DNA of 64,000 nt from Roseovarius indicus (GCF_008728195.1 NZ_CP031599.1:248001-312000); one strand, 5' to 3'. Positions 41,894 to 52,208 are shown, counted from the first letter of the stretch. Program-made: numbers and translations. Notes: generated by a model not told the origin, from the letters alone.

Positions 41894-43049
41894 AATGGAT
41901 GACATAAAGGCGGGCGCAGCCGTTGCGGACGAGGCTGCCCCGGACAAGCCGGTGCCCCCGCGAAGGCGCAGCCGCACAAGATGGACCAGACTGATCGTGA
42001 TCGGCGCGCTGGTTGCCGTTGCCGTCTGGCTGGCCGCCCCGTGGCTAGCCGCGCGGTTCACGCAGGTGCATATCAACGATGCCCGGATCGCGGCCAAGGT
42101 CGTCACCGTATCCAGCGAGGTCGCCGGACGGGTGACGGCGATGCCGGTTCTGGTGGGGGACACTGTCGCAAAAGGCGATCTTGTCGCCGCAATCGACCGC
42201 ACATCTGCGCAGCCGCAGCTTGATGCCGTCCTGTCGAGACTTGCCGCAACCGATGCGCAGCTGGCCGAGCTTCGGGCACGCAAGGTGCTACTCGAAAAGC
42301 AGCTCTCTGCACGGCGGGACGCGGCCCTGAGCGGGATAGCTGCCGCAGATGCAAACCATGAGGCATCGCTCGCCGTATTGACGAACGCCAGGACCCGTCA
42401 CGAGAGGGCGATCAGGCTTGCCGAGCAGAACATCACGTCGCAACAAGCCCTCGACGAGTCCCAGGCGGCACTGGACACCGCCGCCCAGCAGGAGCGTGCT
42501 GCTTTCGCGGCAATCGAAAACGCGCGCGCCAGCCTGGCGATCGTCGAGGCCGACGGCGAGCAGATGAATGTGCTGGAGTCCCAGATTGCGTCCGTTCTGG
42601 CCGGACGTGCCGGCATCGAGGCCGACCGCAGCCTGAAGGAAATCGACCTCGCGCATCGCACGATCACGGCCCAGTTCGACGGCATCGTTGATGGGACCTT
42701 TGTCGATGTCGGCGAATATGTGACATCGGGCACGCGCATCGCGATGTATCACGCGCCGGATGACGTCTGGATCGACGCAAATGTCAAGGAGACCGACTTC
42801 GGCAAAATTCACGTCGGGTCGCGGGCAAGCATCACCGTCGACGCCTTTCCGGGCCGGACCTTCGAGGGCGAGGTGATCGGGATGGGCGGGGTGGCCACCA
42901 GCCAGCTTGCGCTTCTGCCCAGCCCCAACCCGTCGGGCAATTTCACCAAAGTGACCCAGCGTCTGCCAATCCGTGTGTCGATCGACGCCGCCGGTACAGA
43001 ACTCAGGCCCGGAATGATGGTCGAGGTCTATATCGATGTCACAGATTGA
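41886..43049 (+). CDS. HlyD-family membrane fusion protein (EmrA-like)
   Basis: 387 residues: a short cytoplasmic start, one membrane helix (TRLIVIGALVAVAVWLAAPW), the lipoyl half-motifs AKVVTVSSEVAGRVTAMPVL and RTITAQFDGIVDGTFVDVGE, and a central coiled coil of about 100 residues rich in Ala, Glu and Gln. It connects the MFS pump encoded next (14-base overlap) to an outer-membrane channel. A homologue of EmrA by order and architecture. Confidence 0.88.
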   Translation: MVKMDDIKAGAAVADEAAPDKPVPPRRRSRTRWTRLIVIGALVAVAVWLAAPWLAARFTQVHINDARIAAKVVTVSSEVAGRVTAMPVLVGDTVAKGDLVAAIDRTSAQPQLDAVLSRLAATDAQLAELRARKVLLEKQLSARRDAALSGIAAADANHEASLAVLTNARTRHERAIRLAEQNITSQQALDESQAALDTAAQQERAAFAAIENARASLAIVEADGEQMNVLESQIASVLAGRAGIEADRSLKEIDLAHRTITAQFDGIVDGTFVDVGEYVTSGTRIAMYHAPDDVWIDANVKETDFGKIHVGSRASITVDAFPGRTFEGEVIGMGGVATSQLALLPSPNPSGNFTKVTQRLPIRVSIDAAGTELRPGMMVEVYIDVTD

Positions 43050-44586
43050 CCGGTATTTCGAGCGTTACGGCCCCGCCTACAAGTGGCTCGCAACCGGCAC
43101 GATCATGGTCGCGACCATTTCGGTCGTTCTGTCCACAACGATCGTCAACGTCGCCATCCCGGCGGTGATGGGCGCTTTCGGCATGAGCGCGGTGCAAGCA
43201 CAATGGATCTCGACCGGCTTTCTGGCAGCCATGACGGCCACGATGCTGCTGGCCGACTGGACCAACCGCGCCTTCGGGACGCGGCTGACGATGAACGCCG
43301 CGATGAGCGTGTTTCTTGCGGGTTCGGTCCTTGGGGGCCTTGCGCCGAACGAGACCATACTGACACTGGCCCGCGTGGTGCAGGGGGCGGCGGCAGGCAT
43401 CGTCCAGCCTCTGGCCATGATCATGCTGTTCAAGGTCTTTCCGCCCGATAAACGCGGCGCCGCCATGGGGATCTATGGCGTTGGCGTCGTCCTGGCTCCG
43501 GCTCTGGGACCCTGGATTGGCGGCTTGCTCATGGACGCTTTCGATTGGCGCTTCGTCTTCTACCTGGGCCTGCCCTTCGCCGGCCTCGCCATTCTGATGT
43601 CAAACCTGTTCCTGCCCAGCCGCGAAGAAAGCGGACCGATTCCGGCCTTCGACTTTGTCGGAGTGGCGATCCTGTCGGTCTTTCTGGCCATACTGCTCAG
43701 CACGCTGTCGAACGCGCAGCGGCTTGGATGGGAGTCCAACATCATCCTGGCGGGTTTCACGATTTCCGTTGCTTCGGCCATCGGCTTCGTCGCCTGGGAG
43801 ATGAATACTGCCAAGCCGATGCTCGATATGCGGCTTTTTGCGAATTTCGCCTTCTCCTCGGCCTCGGTCGTGGCCTTCATCATGGGGGCGGGGCTGTTCG
43901 GCTCTACCTATCTGCTTCCGGTCTTCGTGCAGCAGATCCAGGGGATGACGCCGACGCAGGCTGGCCTTCTTCTGATGCCCTCGGGCTTTGCGATGCTGCT
44001 GGTCTTTCCCATCGCGGGACGATTGTCCGACAAGGTGCCTGCTCCGATCATGATCGCCCTCGGCATGGCGGTCTTTGCCGGATCCTCTTGGCTAATGGTG
44101 GCCGCAAATGTCCATACGGCCTTCTGGACGCTCGCCTGGTGGACGGTCCTTTCGCGCGTGGGGCTGGGTCTCGTGTTTCCCGCTATTTCGTCGGGCGCGC
44201 TGAAGGTTCTGCCACCGCACCTTCTCGGCCAGGGCTCGGGCGCATCCAACTTTATCCGGCAACTTGGCGGCGCCTTCGGGGTGAACCTTCTGACCGTGTT
44301 TATCGAGCGGCGCACGATCATGCACGCGGATGCCTTTGCCGCGACCCAGACCAGCGACAACGCCACGACGATGGAACTCTTGCGCGAGGTTGCAGGCCTC
44401 ATGCACGCTGCGGGACTGCCCGACACCCAGCTCATGCCCGCCGCGGCATCTTTCCTGGGTCGGACCGTGATGATTCAGTCCTCGAACGCGGCCTTCCAGG
44501 ACGGCTTCCTTATCGTATGCGGCATATTCCTGCTCGCGCTGATCCCGACCTGGTTCATGTGGCGCGTCGCTTCCTCTGCTACCTAG
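43036..44586 (+). CDS. MFS drug:H+ antiporter, DHA2 family (EmrB-like)
   Basis: 516 residues with 14 predicted helices. DHA2 features include STTIVNVAIPAVMGAFGMSA in helix 1 and VGVVLAPALGPWIGGLLMDA (motif C) in helix 5. Together with the EmrA-like protein it should export amphipathic toxic compounds, perhaps intermediates or analogues of the acids degraded here; that link is only positional. Confidence 0.9.
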   Translation: MSQIDRYFERYGPAYKWLATGTIMVATISVVLSTTIVNVAIPAVMGAFGMSAVQAQWISTGFLAAMTATMLLADWTNRAFGTRLTMNAAMSVFLAGSVLGGLAPNETILTLARVVQGAAAGIVQPLAMIMLFKVFPPDKRGAAMGIYGVGVVLAPALGPWIGGLLMDAFDWRFVFYLGLPFAGLAILMSNLFLPSREESGPIPAFDFVGVAILSVFLAILLSTLSNAQRLGWESNIILAGFTISVASAIGFVAWEMNTAKPMLDMRLFANFAFSSASVVAFIMGAGLFGSTYLLPVFVQQIQGMTPTQAGLLLMPSGFAMLLVFPIAGRLSDKVPAPIMIALGMAVFAGSSWLMVAANVHTAFWTLAWWTVLSRVGLGLVFPAISSGALKVLPPHLLGQGSGASNFIRQLGGAFGVNLLTVFIERRTIMHADAFAATQTSDNATTMELLREVAGLMHAAGLPDTQLMPAAASFLGRTVMIQSSNAAFQDGFLIVCGIFLLALIPTWFMWRVASSAT

Positions 44587-44879
44587 ACAGCATTGTCGCC
44601 TGGCGAAGCGACCGGGTCTGTGGCACTTCCCAGGCTTTCTATCGGCGAGAGTTGTGCCAGGCTGGTTGTGCCGTCTCGTCACCAAACCCCCCGTCACCAT
44701 ACTGCCACCATCATGTTGTCAGCAGGGAGCGCGGCACGATATGCTGTCACATCGCTGCTCTCACCTGGTGATGCCCCGATAAGCTCTCCGTATGCGGCGA
44801 TTCCGGCCCATTGATTTGACATGTTTCTGACGCGTGACGCGCCTGCGAGAAGGTCTGCGTCAGCATATGGAGGTATCAC

Positions 44880-45275
44880 ATGGCGGAGGGTGGTGACGGG
44901 TTCATGGGGCGGTGCGAGGTCGTGGATCCTCGGGGGCGCGGCAAGCGGCATTGGCCGGATGATGTGAAAGCGCGGATCGTGGCTGGAAGCCTGCAGCCCG
45001 GTATCCGGGTAGTGGATGTAGCCGCGCGCTATGATATTCTTCCGCATCATCTTTCGGATTGGCGTCACCATGCACGGCAAGGTCGGCTGGCTCTGCCAGG
45101 TCACGTGATGGGCGCGCTTCATGGATTGCCGATGGAGCCTGCCTTTGTGCCGCTGTCCATTCTACCCGAGGCTGCGGGTCAGTGGCTGAGGCATGACCGT
45201 ATCATCGCCCTTTCTCAACCCCAGGGCAAAAGGGAGATTACCGCAGAGTGTGGGGCAGTTGAACTTTGCGCGTGA
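44880..45275 (+). pseudogene. tnpA: IS66-family OrfA (TnpA), C-terminally altered
   Basis: 131 codons with the helix-turn-helix region of IS66 OrfA proteins ([40 protein letters not shown]). A ribosome site (GGAGG) precedes the ATG. The last ten or so residues are encoded by a 23-bp inverted-repeat arm that starts at 45239, so the natural C-terminus is replaced; TnpB is absent. The 293-bp stretch before it (44587-44879) holds no recognisable gene and no convincing IS end. Confidence 0.72.
45239..45261 (+). repeat. Left arm of a 23-bp inverted repeat
   Basis: The arm reads TACCGCAGAGTGTGGGGCAG followed by TTG. It pairs with 45823-45845 with one mismatch. The two arms enclose about 560 bases containing the TnpC remnant and cut into the end of tnpA. 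Confidence 0.85.
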
Positions 45276-45289
45276 CACTGCCAAGGATT

Positions 45290-45800
45290 TTGGATGTCAG
45301 CCGTTCCACAACTCTACCAACTGAAAGCCCGCCTTTTAGGGATCAGCCCGATGGGGATTGCTCACCGACTGGGTCGGGCGTTCAACCGCGTTGCAGGAAC
45401 CGTTGGACGAGCATATCGGCAAGCTGGTGCGCGCCGGACCCGTCGTGTTTGCCGACGACACCCCGGTCAAGATGCAGACCGGCGCGAAGACAGGCAAGGC
45501 CCATACCGCGCGGCTCTGGAGTTACGTCCGCTACGAGAGGCCATGGTGCGGACAGGCGCCGCCCTGTGCGTGGTATCAGTTCAGCGTGGATCGGTAGGGG
45601 GAGCAGCCCTCCGCCCATCTTCAGGGCCAAAAGGGCACCGTGCATGCCGACGGATTCACCGGCTTCAACAGCCTGTTCGGCGAAGGCCTCGCCAAGGAAC
45701 AAGCCTGCATGGTCCATGTCCGCCGCAAGTTCGTGGACGGCTTCGAGCGCGATGGATAGATCATCGCGAGGGGCGCCATCGAGCGAATTGCCAGGCTCTC
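45290..45800 (+). pseudogene. Degraded IS66-family transposase (TnpC) remnant
   Basis: Pieces of the IS66 DDE transposase appear in more than one frame with internal stops: KARLLGISPMG, LTDWVGRSTALQEPLDEHIG, VFADDTPVKMQTGAKTGKAH, TARLWSYVRYERPWCGQAPP, then HADGFTGFNSLFGEGLAKEQ and ACMVHVRRKFVDGFERDG before a stop. The catalytic Asp of FADDTPVKM is visible, but the N-terminal third, TnpB and the C-terminal DDE helix are lost. Clearly inactive. Confidence 0.78.
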
Positions 45801-45822
45801 TGCCACCGTTAAACCCGAAAGG

Positions 45823-45845
45823 CAACTGCCCCACACTTTGCGGTA
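45823..45845 (-). repeat. Right arm of a 23-bp inverted repeat
   Basis: The arm reads CAACTGCCCCACACTTTGCG followed by GTA, the reverse complement of 45239-45261 except for one base. No target-site duplication is evident outside the pair, so the parent element cannot be named. Confidence 0.85.
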
Positions 45846-46792
45846 CTCTCTTCCTACCACGCGCTCGCGCAGGCGCTGAAGCTTTGACGCCGGACAGGCC
45901 CCGCGAGGACGACGATGCTTGCCACCTACGCGGGCTCCCTGCCCCGGATGCCGGACATGATAGATTTCATCCTTGTCCCTGACCACGGTTCGCGCTGCGA
46001 TGCCGCCCGAATGGCGGCGGCGGTGTCGAAAATCTGGAAACAGAGCATCCCCAGCGCTGGCATTGCTCCGGACACGGAAACACGCGGCACCCGCCCTGCG
46101 ACCGGCGTAAAGGACGGGGACACGCGCGTCGACGACCACAGCCCGCACGCTTTGCGGACCGCAAGCAGATTCCCCGCCCCCTCAACCGGCCCCCTCATCC
46201 CGGTTCAATGCCGAGGCCTCCGCACCCGAAGGGCTGCCTTCGAGAAAGCCCCGGCCCGACCGGCTGCGCCCCGGCGTCACCTCGCCCGTGTCACCGCCTA
46301 GACCGATGTATCCGGTTTTCCGCAGTCGAGGAACAGTTCCCGGCCTTTCGGAACAGGTCAAATCAACTGGAATCCGTGGCGGAGGGCATAGTCCCGACGT
46401 CCGGCAAACTCTGCCATCCGGTGTTCCGAAAGTGACACCTGTGACCCGTTTCCATTGCGTTTCGTCGGATGCCGAGGGTGCTCAGAGTATAGTGCAGCTG
46501 GAGATCGACGAAGAACTCTCCAATGGCGACGCCTTATCGACGGTTCCCTCCAAAACCTCACAAAGTTCAAACATATAGCGAAGGCGTAGGGAGAAGACCG
46601 TCACGCCCTTGCGGCGATGGCCCCCCCTTGTGCGGTTCCCTCATCATCCTAGGAAGACCGTCCAAAAAACCAAAAACGAACAAGCATTAGAAATTCCTTG
46701 TGCCTGTATGATCGGTCAGCTAGGATTCCCTTGTTTTCTGAGGGTTGTTGTGCTGGGCAGACGCTGCCCGGTCCGGATTGGAAGGCGGGGGA
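45846..46792. other. About 950 bp without a recognisable gene
   Basis: Short open frames exist on both strands but show no family features and no ribosome sites; a minus-strand stretch near 46360-46440 (HRMAEFAGRRDYALRHGFQL) has the look of mobile-element debris but could not be assigned. Just before the ligase gene, GGGCAG-ACG-CTGCCC (46755-46769) could form a hairpin or act as an operator. The region is probably a scar of past insertions and deletions. Confidence 0.6.
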
Positions 46793-48334
46793 ATGACGGC
46801 TACATCGCTGACATATTGTCTGGAAACGGCGGCTACCCTGCTTCGCGATCGACCCTTTCTGATCAACGACGATGGCGAGACCACGTTCGGAGAATTCGAC
46901 GCGCTTTCCGGTCGGCTGGCCAATGTATTGTTGGCGCATGGCGTCGCACGGGGCGACGCCGTAGGGCTCTACCTGCCGAGTTGTCCGTTTCTCAGCGCGG
47001 GCTATTTCGCCTGCCAGAAGATCGGCGCCATCGCCGCGCCGATCTCAAGCATGAATCGCGCGCAAGAGCTTCGCCCGCTTCTGGAGCGGACGCAGATGCG
47101 CGTGATGTTGGTGGATACGGACACAGCAGCCGAGGCCGTATGTGCCTGCAAGGACGTTGCGCACAAGGTGACGATCCTCGCCAGCGGAGATGCGGTTGCC
47201 GGCACCGTTCCGCTCGACCTCGCTCCAGCCAGCGTGCAGTGCCCACCACTGCCGCTGCGCCCGGAGGATCCGGCGGCGCTCTTCTTCACCTCTGGGACCA
47301 CCGGCGCGCCCAAGGGGGCGGTGCAGACCCAGCGCAGCATCACCACGACGCTGCGGGACATGGCGGTTCACGCCGGTTTCAGTTGGGACCGAGAGGTGTT
47401 CCTTTGTGCGCTGCCCGTGTTCAACAATTTCGGTGCCACGGTCATGGTGAACGGCGCTGTCTACAATGGCGCCCGCGTTGTCATGCTGGAGCGCTGGGAT
47501 ACCCAAAAAGTGCTCGACGCGATCACTCGGCACCGGGTGACCTATATGGCCGGCGCGCCGACGATGTTCCTGTACATGCTGCGTGAGTTCAATCCCGATC
47601 GGCACGACCTGTCCTCAATGCGGCTTGCGGTCGCTGCCGGGGCCCCGGTTTCACCGGAGATTCTGGCGGAGTTCGAAAAGACGACCGGGGTGCCGATACT
47701 TGAGCTCTACGGGGCGACCGAGGTTTCCGGCGGAGCCACCGCCCAGCCGCTTGTCGGCGTGCGCAAGCGCGGCTCTGCCGGCGTTCCACTCGGCAATGCG
47801 CGCATTGCGATCGTGGACGAGGACGGTGCGCCGGTCCCCACCGGCGAAACCGGCGAGGTGCGTATCTCAGGCGAAATTGTCGGCGCCGGCTACTGGGACG
47901 ACGAAGAGACGACCGTGGCCAGCTTTTCCGAAGACGGCTGGCTCAGTGGCGACATCGGCTACGTCGACGAGGACGGCTATCTGTTCATCGTCGACCGCAA
48001 GAAGGACGTGATCATCGCCGGCGGCTACAACATCTATCCCATTGAGGTGGAAGATCTATTGTTCAGCCATCCGGATGTCGGCGTATGTGCGGTGATCGGC
48101 GTGCCCGACGACGTGAAGGGCGAAATCCCTGCTGCCGTTCTCATTCCCCGCGCCGACCGGTCGCTTGACCCCGCCGCGCTGATCGCTTTCTGCCGCGAGA
48201 ACCTTGCAGCTTACAAGGTCCCGCGCCGCTGGTTCACGGTCGCAGAAATGCCCCATGGCCCCACCGGCAAAATTCTGAAACGCACGCTGCGCGTCTGGCT
48301 TGGCGAAGGGCGCCTGACGGAGGTAACGCCATGA
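46793..48334 (+). CDS. AMP-dependent acyl-CoA ligase
   Basis: 513 residues from ATG at MTATSLTYCLETAA with a purine-rich leader (GGCGGGGGA). P-loop FFTSGTTGAPKGAVQT, LELYGATEVSGG, GWLSGDIGYVDEDGYLFIVD and the C-terminal GPTGKILKRTLR with the catalytic Lys are all present, so this ligase should be active. It opens an operon with an SDR and a complete Liv-type importer, mirroring the importer-ligase logic of the operon at 28830-37830. The substrate is probably an aromatic or medium-chain acid, not specified by sequence. Confidence 0.9.
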   Translation: MTATSLTYCLETAATLLRDRPFLINDDGETTFGEFDALSGRLANVLLAHGVARGDAVGLYLPSCPFLSAGYFACQKIGAIAAPISSMNRAQELRPLLERTQMRVMLVDTDTAAEAVCACKDVAHKVTILASGDAVAGTVPLDLAPASVQCPPLPLRPEDPAALFFTSGTTGAPKGAVQTQRSITTTLRDMAVHAGFSWDREVFLCALPVFNNFGATVMVNGAVYNGARVVMLERWDTQKVLDAITRHRVTYMAGAPTMFLYMLREFNPDRHDLSSMRLAVAAGAPVSPEILAEFEKTTGVPILELYGATEVSGGATAQPLVGVRKRGSAGVPLGNARIAIVDEDGAPVPTGETGEVRISGEIVGAGYWDDEETTVASFSEDGWLSGDIGYVDEDGYLFIVDRKKDVIIAGGYNIYPIEVEDLLFSHPDVGVCAVIGVPDDVKGEIPAAVLIPRADRSLDPAALIAFCRENLAAYKVPRRWFTVAEMPHGPTGKILKRTLRVWLGEGRLTEVTP

Positions 48335-49104
48335 GTTCTTCTGAAAAACCGCTTGCCGGACGGGTGGCTTTGGTCACCGGCGCAGGCGGGCCGATGGGTC
48401 AGGCCATTGCAACGCGGCTTGCTGCGGATGGGGCCAGCCTTGCGCTCATCGACATCTCCGGCAACCGGCTTGCCGCCGTGCGTGAGGCGATTGCCGAACA
48501 ATATCCCGACACGGCCCTGCATGCGGTACGCACCGACGCGCGCCGGCACGAGGAAGTAAACGCGGCGGTTGCCGACTTCAAGGACGCCTTGGGCGCTCTC
48601 GATATCCTTGTAAACGTCGTCGGCGGGATCCGCGGCGGCGCCTTGATGGAGCCGCTGGTCGGGATGAGTGAGGAGCGTTTCGATTCGACCTTCGAGCTTA
48701 ACCTCAAGCCGCTGTTCTGGATGGTGAATGCAGTCGCGCCTGATATGGCGCAGACCGGCCGGGGCGCCATCGTCAACGTCTCTTCCGTCACCTATGCCGG
48801 CGACGGCGATCAGCCGGAATACGCCGCAGCCAAGGCCGCCGTCGCGTCATTGACGCGCTCGCTCGCCGCTGAACTGGCGCCGGCGGTGCGGGTCAACGCC
48901 GTGGTGCCCGGCCTGATCCAAACGTCGGTCATGGACAACGCGCCGCGCGAAATGATCGAGACCTACACGTCGCGCACACTCTTGAAGCGGCTCGGTCGGC
49001 CCGAAGACATCGCCGGCGCGGTCTCGTTCCTGGTCGGGCCGGATGCCGACTATCTGACCGGCGTGCTCTTGCCGGTGGCCGGAGGGATTGTCGCAATTCT
49101 CTAG
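48331..49104 (+). CDS. SDR-family NAD(P)-dependent oxidoreductase
   Basis: 257 residues: VTGAGGPMGQAIATRLAADG (nucleotide binding), NVVGGIRGG in the position of NNAG, VNVSSVTYAGDGDQPEYAAA with Ser and Tyr-Ala-Ala-Ala-Lys, and YLTGVLLPVAGG at the end. The start overlaps the ligase stop by 4 bases. It likely oxidises or reduces an intermediate of the acid activated by the ligase. Confidence 0.88.
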   Translation: MSSSEKPLAGRVALVTGAGGPMGQAIATRLAADGASLALIDISGNRLAAVREAIAEQYPDTALHAVRTDARRHEEVNAAVADFKDALGALDILVNVVGGIRGGALMEPLVGMSEERFDSTFELNLKPLFWMVNAVAPDMAQTGRGAIVNVSSVTYAGDGDQPEYAAAKAAVASLTRSLAAELAPAVRVNAVVPGLIQTSVMDNAPREMIETYTSRTLLKRLGRPEDIAGAVSFLVGPDADYLTGVLLPVAGGIVAIL

Positions 49105-49155
49105 GCCGCCCGCATGAGCCTGGAACAACGATCTAACCAACGGAGGAGATATAGA

Positions 49156-50352
49156 ATGAACATTGGCAAATGGACCCGCCCGCTCGGGGCGGTGACCCTC
49201 ATGCTGTTGCTTGCCCAGGCAGGCGCGGCGCAGGAGACCCTGAAACTCGGTATTTCGGCGCCCATGTCGGGCTCGGCTGCCACCTGGGGCCTCGGTATGG
49301 AATGGGCGGCCGAGCAAGCGGTTGAACACGTCAACGAAGACGGCGGCGTCACGGTGGACGGCAAGACATACAATTTCGAGGTCGTGACCTACGACAACAA
49401 GTACAGCGCCACCGAAGGTGCGCGCAATGCCCAGACGATGTTGAACCGGGATGGCGTCAAATTCATCGCCGGCAGCATCGGCACCGCGCCGGTCCGCGCG
49501 ATGCAGGCCCTGACCGAACGCAATGGCGTCATCCTGTTCAATACCGCCTGGGGCAAGAGTGTGAAGGGGCCGCAGTTTCCCTATACCTTTACCCAGATGA
49601 ACACGCCGTTCGAAATTCTGGAGCCGTTCTACAGCTTCATCAAGGAACAGCACCCGGACCTCGAGACCGCGGTTCTCGTCAGTCCGAACGATGCCACCGG
49701 GCAGGAACTAGAGCCGGTGGCGGTAGAGACCTGGAAGAGCCTCGGGGTCGAGATGTTGGCAAGCGACTGGTACGAACGCGGCACCACCGAGTTCCAGCCG
49801 ATTGCCACCAAGATCGCATCGCTCGATCCGGGTCTCGTTGATTTCTCGGCCGCGCCGCCGACCGACGTCGGATCGATCCTGAAAGAGCTTGACGTGCTGG
49901 GATGGGAAGGCGTGAAGGTCATGACCGCCGGTACCTCTGTCGAAGCCTTGATGGCGGTGGCAGGGGACGCGGCCGAAGGTGCCTATCTCGGCGCATCGGC
50001 GGACTTCAGCAGCGACTCGGCGACCGAAGTGCAGAAAAAGCTGAACGCCGGGGCCCGCGAGGCGCTTGGCGAGCCGCTGAATGGTATCACCATTTCGTCC
50101 TACGACGCGATCCTGGCACTGCGCGCCGCGATGCAAGAGGCCGACAGCGTCGATCCGGAGAAGATCAAGGACGTGCTTCCTTCGGTGCGCTTTGACTCGT
50201 CGTATGGCCCGTCCGGCTTCGGTGGTGCGGATGTCTACGATTATCCGCAGCAGATGCTCATCCCGGTGATCGTCACTCAGGTGGTGGACGGCAAGGCAGT
50301 CGAGTTGACGCGGAGCAATCCCGCCGAACTCGAGGCGTTGAGCAACGACTGA
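49156..50352 (+). CDS. ABC importer periplasmic binding protein (branched-chain-type)
   Basis: 398 residues starting at MNIGKWTRPLGAVTLML with GGAGGAG just upstream; a start 14 codons earlier would spoil the signal peptide. Cleavage is expected near AGAAQE. The mature protein starts LKLGISAPMSGSAATWGLGM, the usual LivJ-type ligand entrance. It lies between the SDR and the LivH gene and differs clearly from the tandem receptors at 28830-31396, so another ligand is likely. Confidence 0.9.
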   Translation: MNIGKWTRPLGAVTLMLLLAQAGAAQETLKLGISAPMSGSAATWGLGMEWAAEQAVEHVNEDGGVTVDGKTYNFEVVTYDNKYSATEGARNAQTMLNRDGVKFIAGSIGTAPVRAMQALTERNGVILFNTAWGKSVKGPQFPYTFTQMNTPFEILEPFYSFIKEQHPDLETAVLVSPNDATGQELEPVAVETWKSLGVEMLASDWYERGTTEFQPIATKIASLDPGLVDFSAAPPTDVGSILKELDVLGWEGVKVMTAGTSVEALMAVAGDAAEGAYLGASADFSSDSATEVQKKLNAGAREALGEPLNGITISSYDAILALRAAMQEADSVDPEKIKDVLPSVRFDSSYGPSGFGGADVYDYPQQMLIPVIVTQVVDGKAVELTRSNPAELEALSND

Positions 50353-50407
50353 AAAGGTCATTGCCGCAGGCGATTGTCGCCGCCTGCGGTGCCACGGATG
50401 AGGTGTC

Positions 50408-51289
50408 ATGGAACTGTTTGTCCAACTACTCGCCAATACCCTGCAAATCGGCGCGGTCTATGTGCTGTTCGCCCTCGGGCTGACGCTGATCTTCGGGGTC
50501 ATGAAGATCGTGAATTTCGCGCATGGTGCCTTTTTCACTGCTGCGGCCCTGATCGTGACATCGATGGTGCCCTTTGCCACCGTCGAGCTTGGGGTGCCGC
50601 TTTGGGCTGGCTACCTTCTGGCGGCCTTCGCGGCGATCGCTGTCGTCCTCAGTATCGGTGCACTGGTCTACAGTATCGGCTTTCAGCATGTGCTGAAGGA
50701 TCTCAACGGGTCCTTCATCCTGTCCATCGGACTGCTTCTGATACTCAACGGGGCCTATCTTGCGATCTACGGCGGCGCGCCGCGTTCCGTACCGCAGGTC
50801 CTGCCCGGCACCGTCAACGTCTTCGGCGCCACCCTGACGGCACAGCGGCTGGCGCTGGTGATTGTCGCCGCCGTGGTGACCGGCGGACTTTATCTTCTCA
50901 TCGAACGGACGCGGCTCGGGCTTGCCTTGCGCGCCGTGGCGATGGATCAGGAGGCGGCGATGCTACAGGGCATTCCGTATCGTCGTGTCGCTCTATACGG
51001 TTTCCTGATCGGCGCCGCGCTTGCCGCCTGTGCCGGCGTTCTGATGGCGCCTATCAACGCCGTGACTCCGGTCAGTGGCGATGAGTTCCTGATCAAGGCT
51101 TTCATCATCATAATCATCGGCGGTCTCGGCTCTGTCACCGGCGCCATCACCGGCGGGCTTTTCATCGCAATGGTCGAGAGTGTGGGCGGGTACTTTTTCG
51201 ACCCGTCGACCGCGACCCTGGCCATGTTCATTCTGGTCATCGGCTTCTTGCTCGTACGTCCCCAGGGAATTCTCGGAAATGTGGAATAA
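50408..51289 (+). CDS. livH: ABC importer permease, LivH type
   Basis: 293 residues, about eight helices, with GAVYVLFALGLTLIFGVMKI and NFAHGAFF near the start and IIIIGGLGSVTGAITGGLFI in the ATPase-contact loop. It overlaps the livM-type gene by 11 bases. Forms the pore with that protein. Confidence 0.93.
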   Translation: MELFVQLLANTLQIGAVYVLFALGLTLIFGVMKIVNFAHGAFFTAAALIVTSMVPFATVELGVPLWAGYLLAAFAAIAVVLSIGALVYSIGFQHVLKDLNGSFILSIGLLLILNGAYLAIYGGAPRSVPQVLPGTVNVFGATLTAQRLALVIVAAVVTGGLYLLIERTRLGLALRAVAMDQEAAMLQGIPYRRVALYGFLIGAALAACAGVLMAPINAVTPVSGDEFLIKAFIIIIIGGLGSVTGAITGGLFIAMVESVGGYFFDPSTATLAMFILVIGFLLVRPQGILGNVE

Positions 51290-52208
51290 ATCGTTCGGGG
51301 TATGGGTCTGCGTGGCCCTTGCCATAAGTTCCGTGTTGTTTGCCTTGCTGGCGACGAATGGCTATTACGCCTCGCTTCTCGTCTGGATCCTGACGAATGC
51401 GGTGCTCGCCTCGGCCTTGCGTTTCGTGTTGCAGATCGGCGAACTCAATATCGCGACAGCGGCTTTTTTCGGCATCGGCGCTTACACCACGGCGACGACG
51501 GCAGTGCTGCTGGGTTGGCCGTTCTGGCTGACGCTTCTGCTTGCGCCGCTGATGGCGGCCGTGCTGAGCGCGCTGTTCGGCTGGGTCACGCTACGCACCA
51601 AAGGGCCATACTTCTTGCTGGTCTCGTTCGCGGTGACAGAGGTCATCCGCCTGATATACACGCAAACCAACGTGATCGGGGGCAATTCCGGCCTTGTCGG
51701 CATGTTCCCCCCGATGGCGATCGACGCCTATTATCCCGCGCTCGCTATCGCGCTTCTGGCTGCAACGCTGTTCGCCCTCTACGGGTTTGAACGCAGCGAT
51801 CTCGGTCGGCTGTTCAAGGCGATCGAGAACAACGACGCGATTCCTCGTTCGGTCGGTCTGAATGTTGTCTTCCTGAAGGTCTTGTGCGTCGTAATCGCAT
51901 CTGCGGCGGTCGGGTTGGCCGGCGGGATCCACGCCTATGCAAACACTGTCATCGCGCCGTCCGACTTCGCCTATTTCGTGGCCGTCCTCGCGCTGGCCTA
52001 CGTCAAGATCGGCGGCGAGGGACACCCCTTCGGGCCCATCCTCGGGGCGGCGGTGCTGACCCTCGTGGGCCAATGGGTCGCCGGTATCTCCGCGTGGGAG
52101 AACATCTTTTACGGCGCGGTCATCGTGATGACGCTTCGCGTCTTTCCGGGCGGTCTGGTCGGTCTGGCCGAACGCGCGCGCGGACTTGTCACAAGGAGCG
52201 CACGATGA
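51279..52208 (+). CDS. livM: ABC importer permease, LivM type
   Basis: 309 residues from the ATG of [15 protein letters not shown], inside the end of livH; a longer frame upstream is only the overlap with liv[41 protein letters not shown] and [20 protein letters not shown] are LivM-like. Its stop overlaps the livG start (ATGA). Confidence 0.92.
   Translation: MWNKSFGVWVCVALAISSVLFALLATNGYYASLLVWILTNAVLASALRFVLQIGELNIATAAFFGIGAYTTATTAVLLGWPFWLTLLLAPLMAAVLSALFGWVTLRTKGPYFLLVSFAVTEVIRLIYTQTNVIGGNSGLVGMFPPMAIDAYYPALAIALLAATLFALYGFERSDLGRLFKAIENNDAIPRSVGLNVVFLKVLCVVIASAAVGLAGGIHAYANTVIAPSDFAYFVAVLALAYVKIGGEGHPFGPILGAAVLTLVGQWVAGISAWENIFYGAVIVMTLRVFPGGLVGLAERARGLVTRSAR

Noticed and set aside
44587..44879. 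Possible left end of the IS66 element
   Set aside because: No sequence matching IS66 ends or paired with a right end could be recognised.
45915..46301. A 128-codon + strand open frame after the IS66 remains
   Set aside because: No domain, no convincing ribosome site and Arg/Ala/Pro-rich composition typical of random GC-rich frames.
46755..46769. GGGCAG-ACG-CTGCCC inverted repeat before the ligase operon as an operator
   Set aside because: The 3-base loop and GC arms fit a hairpin as well, it has no second copy in the window, and no promoter boxes could be placed around it with confidence.
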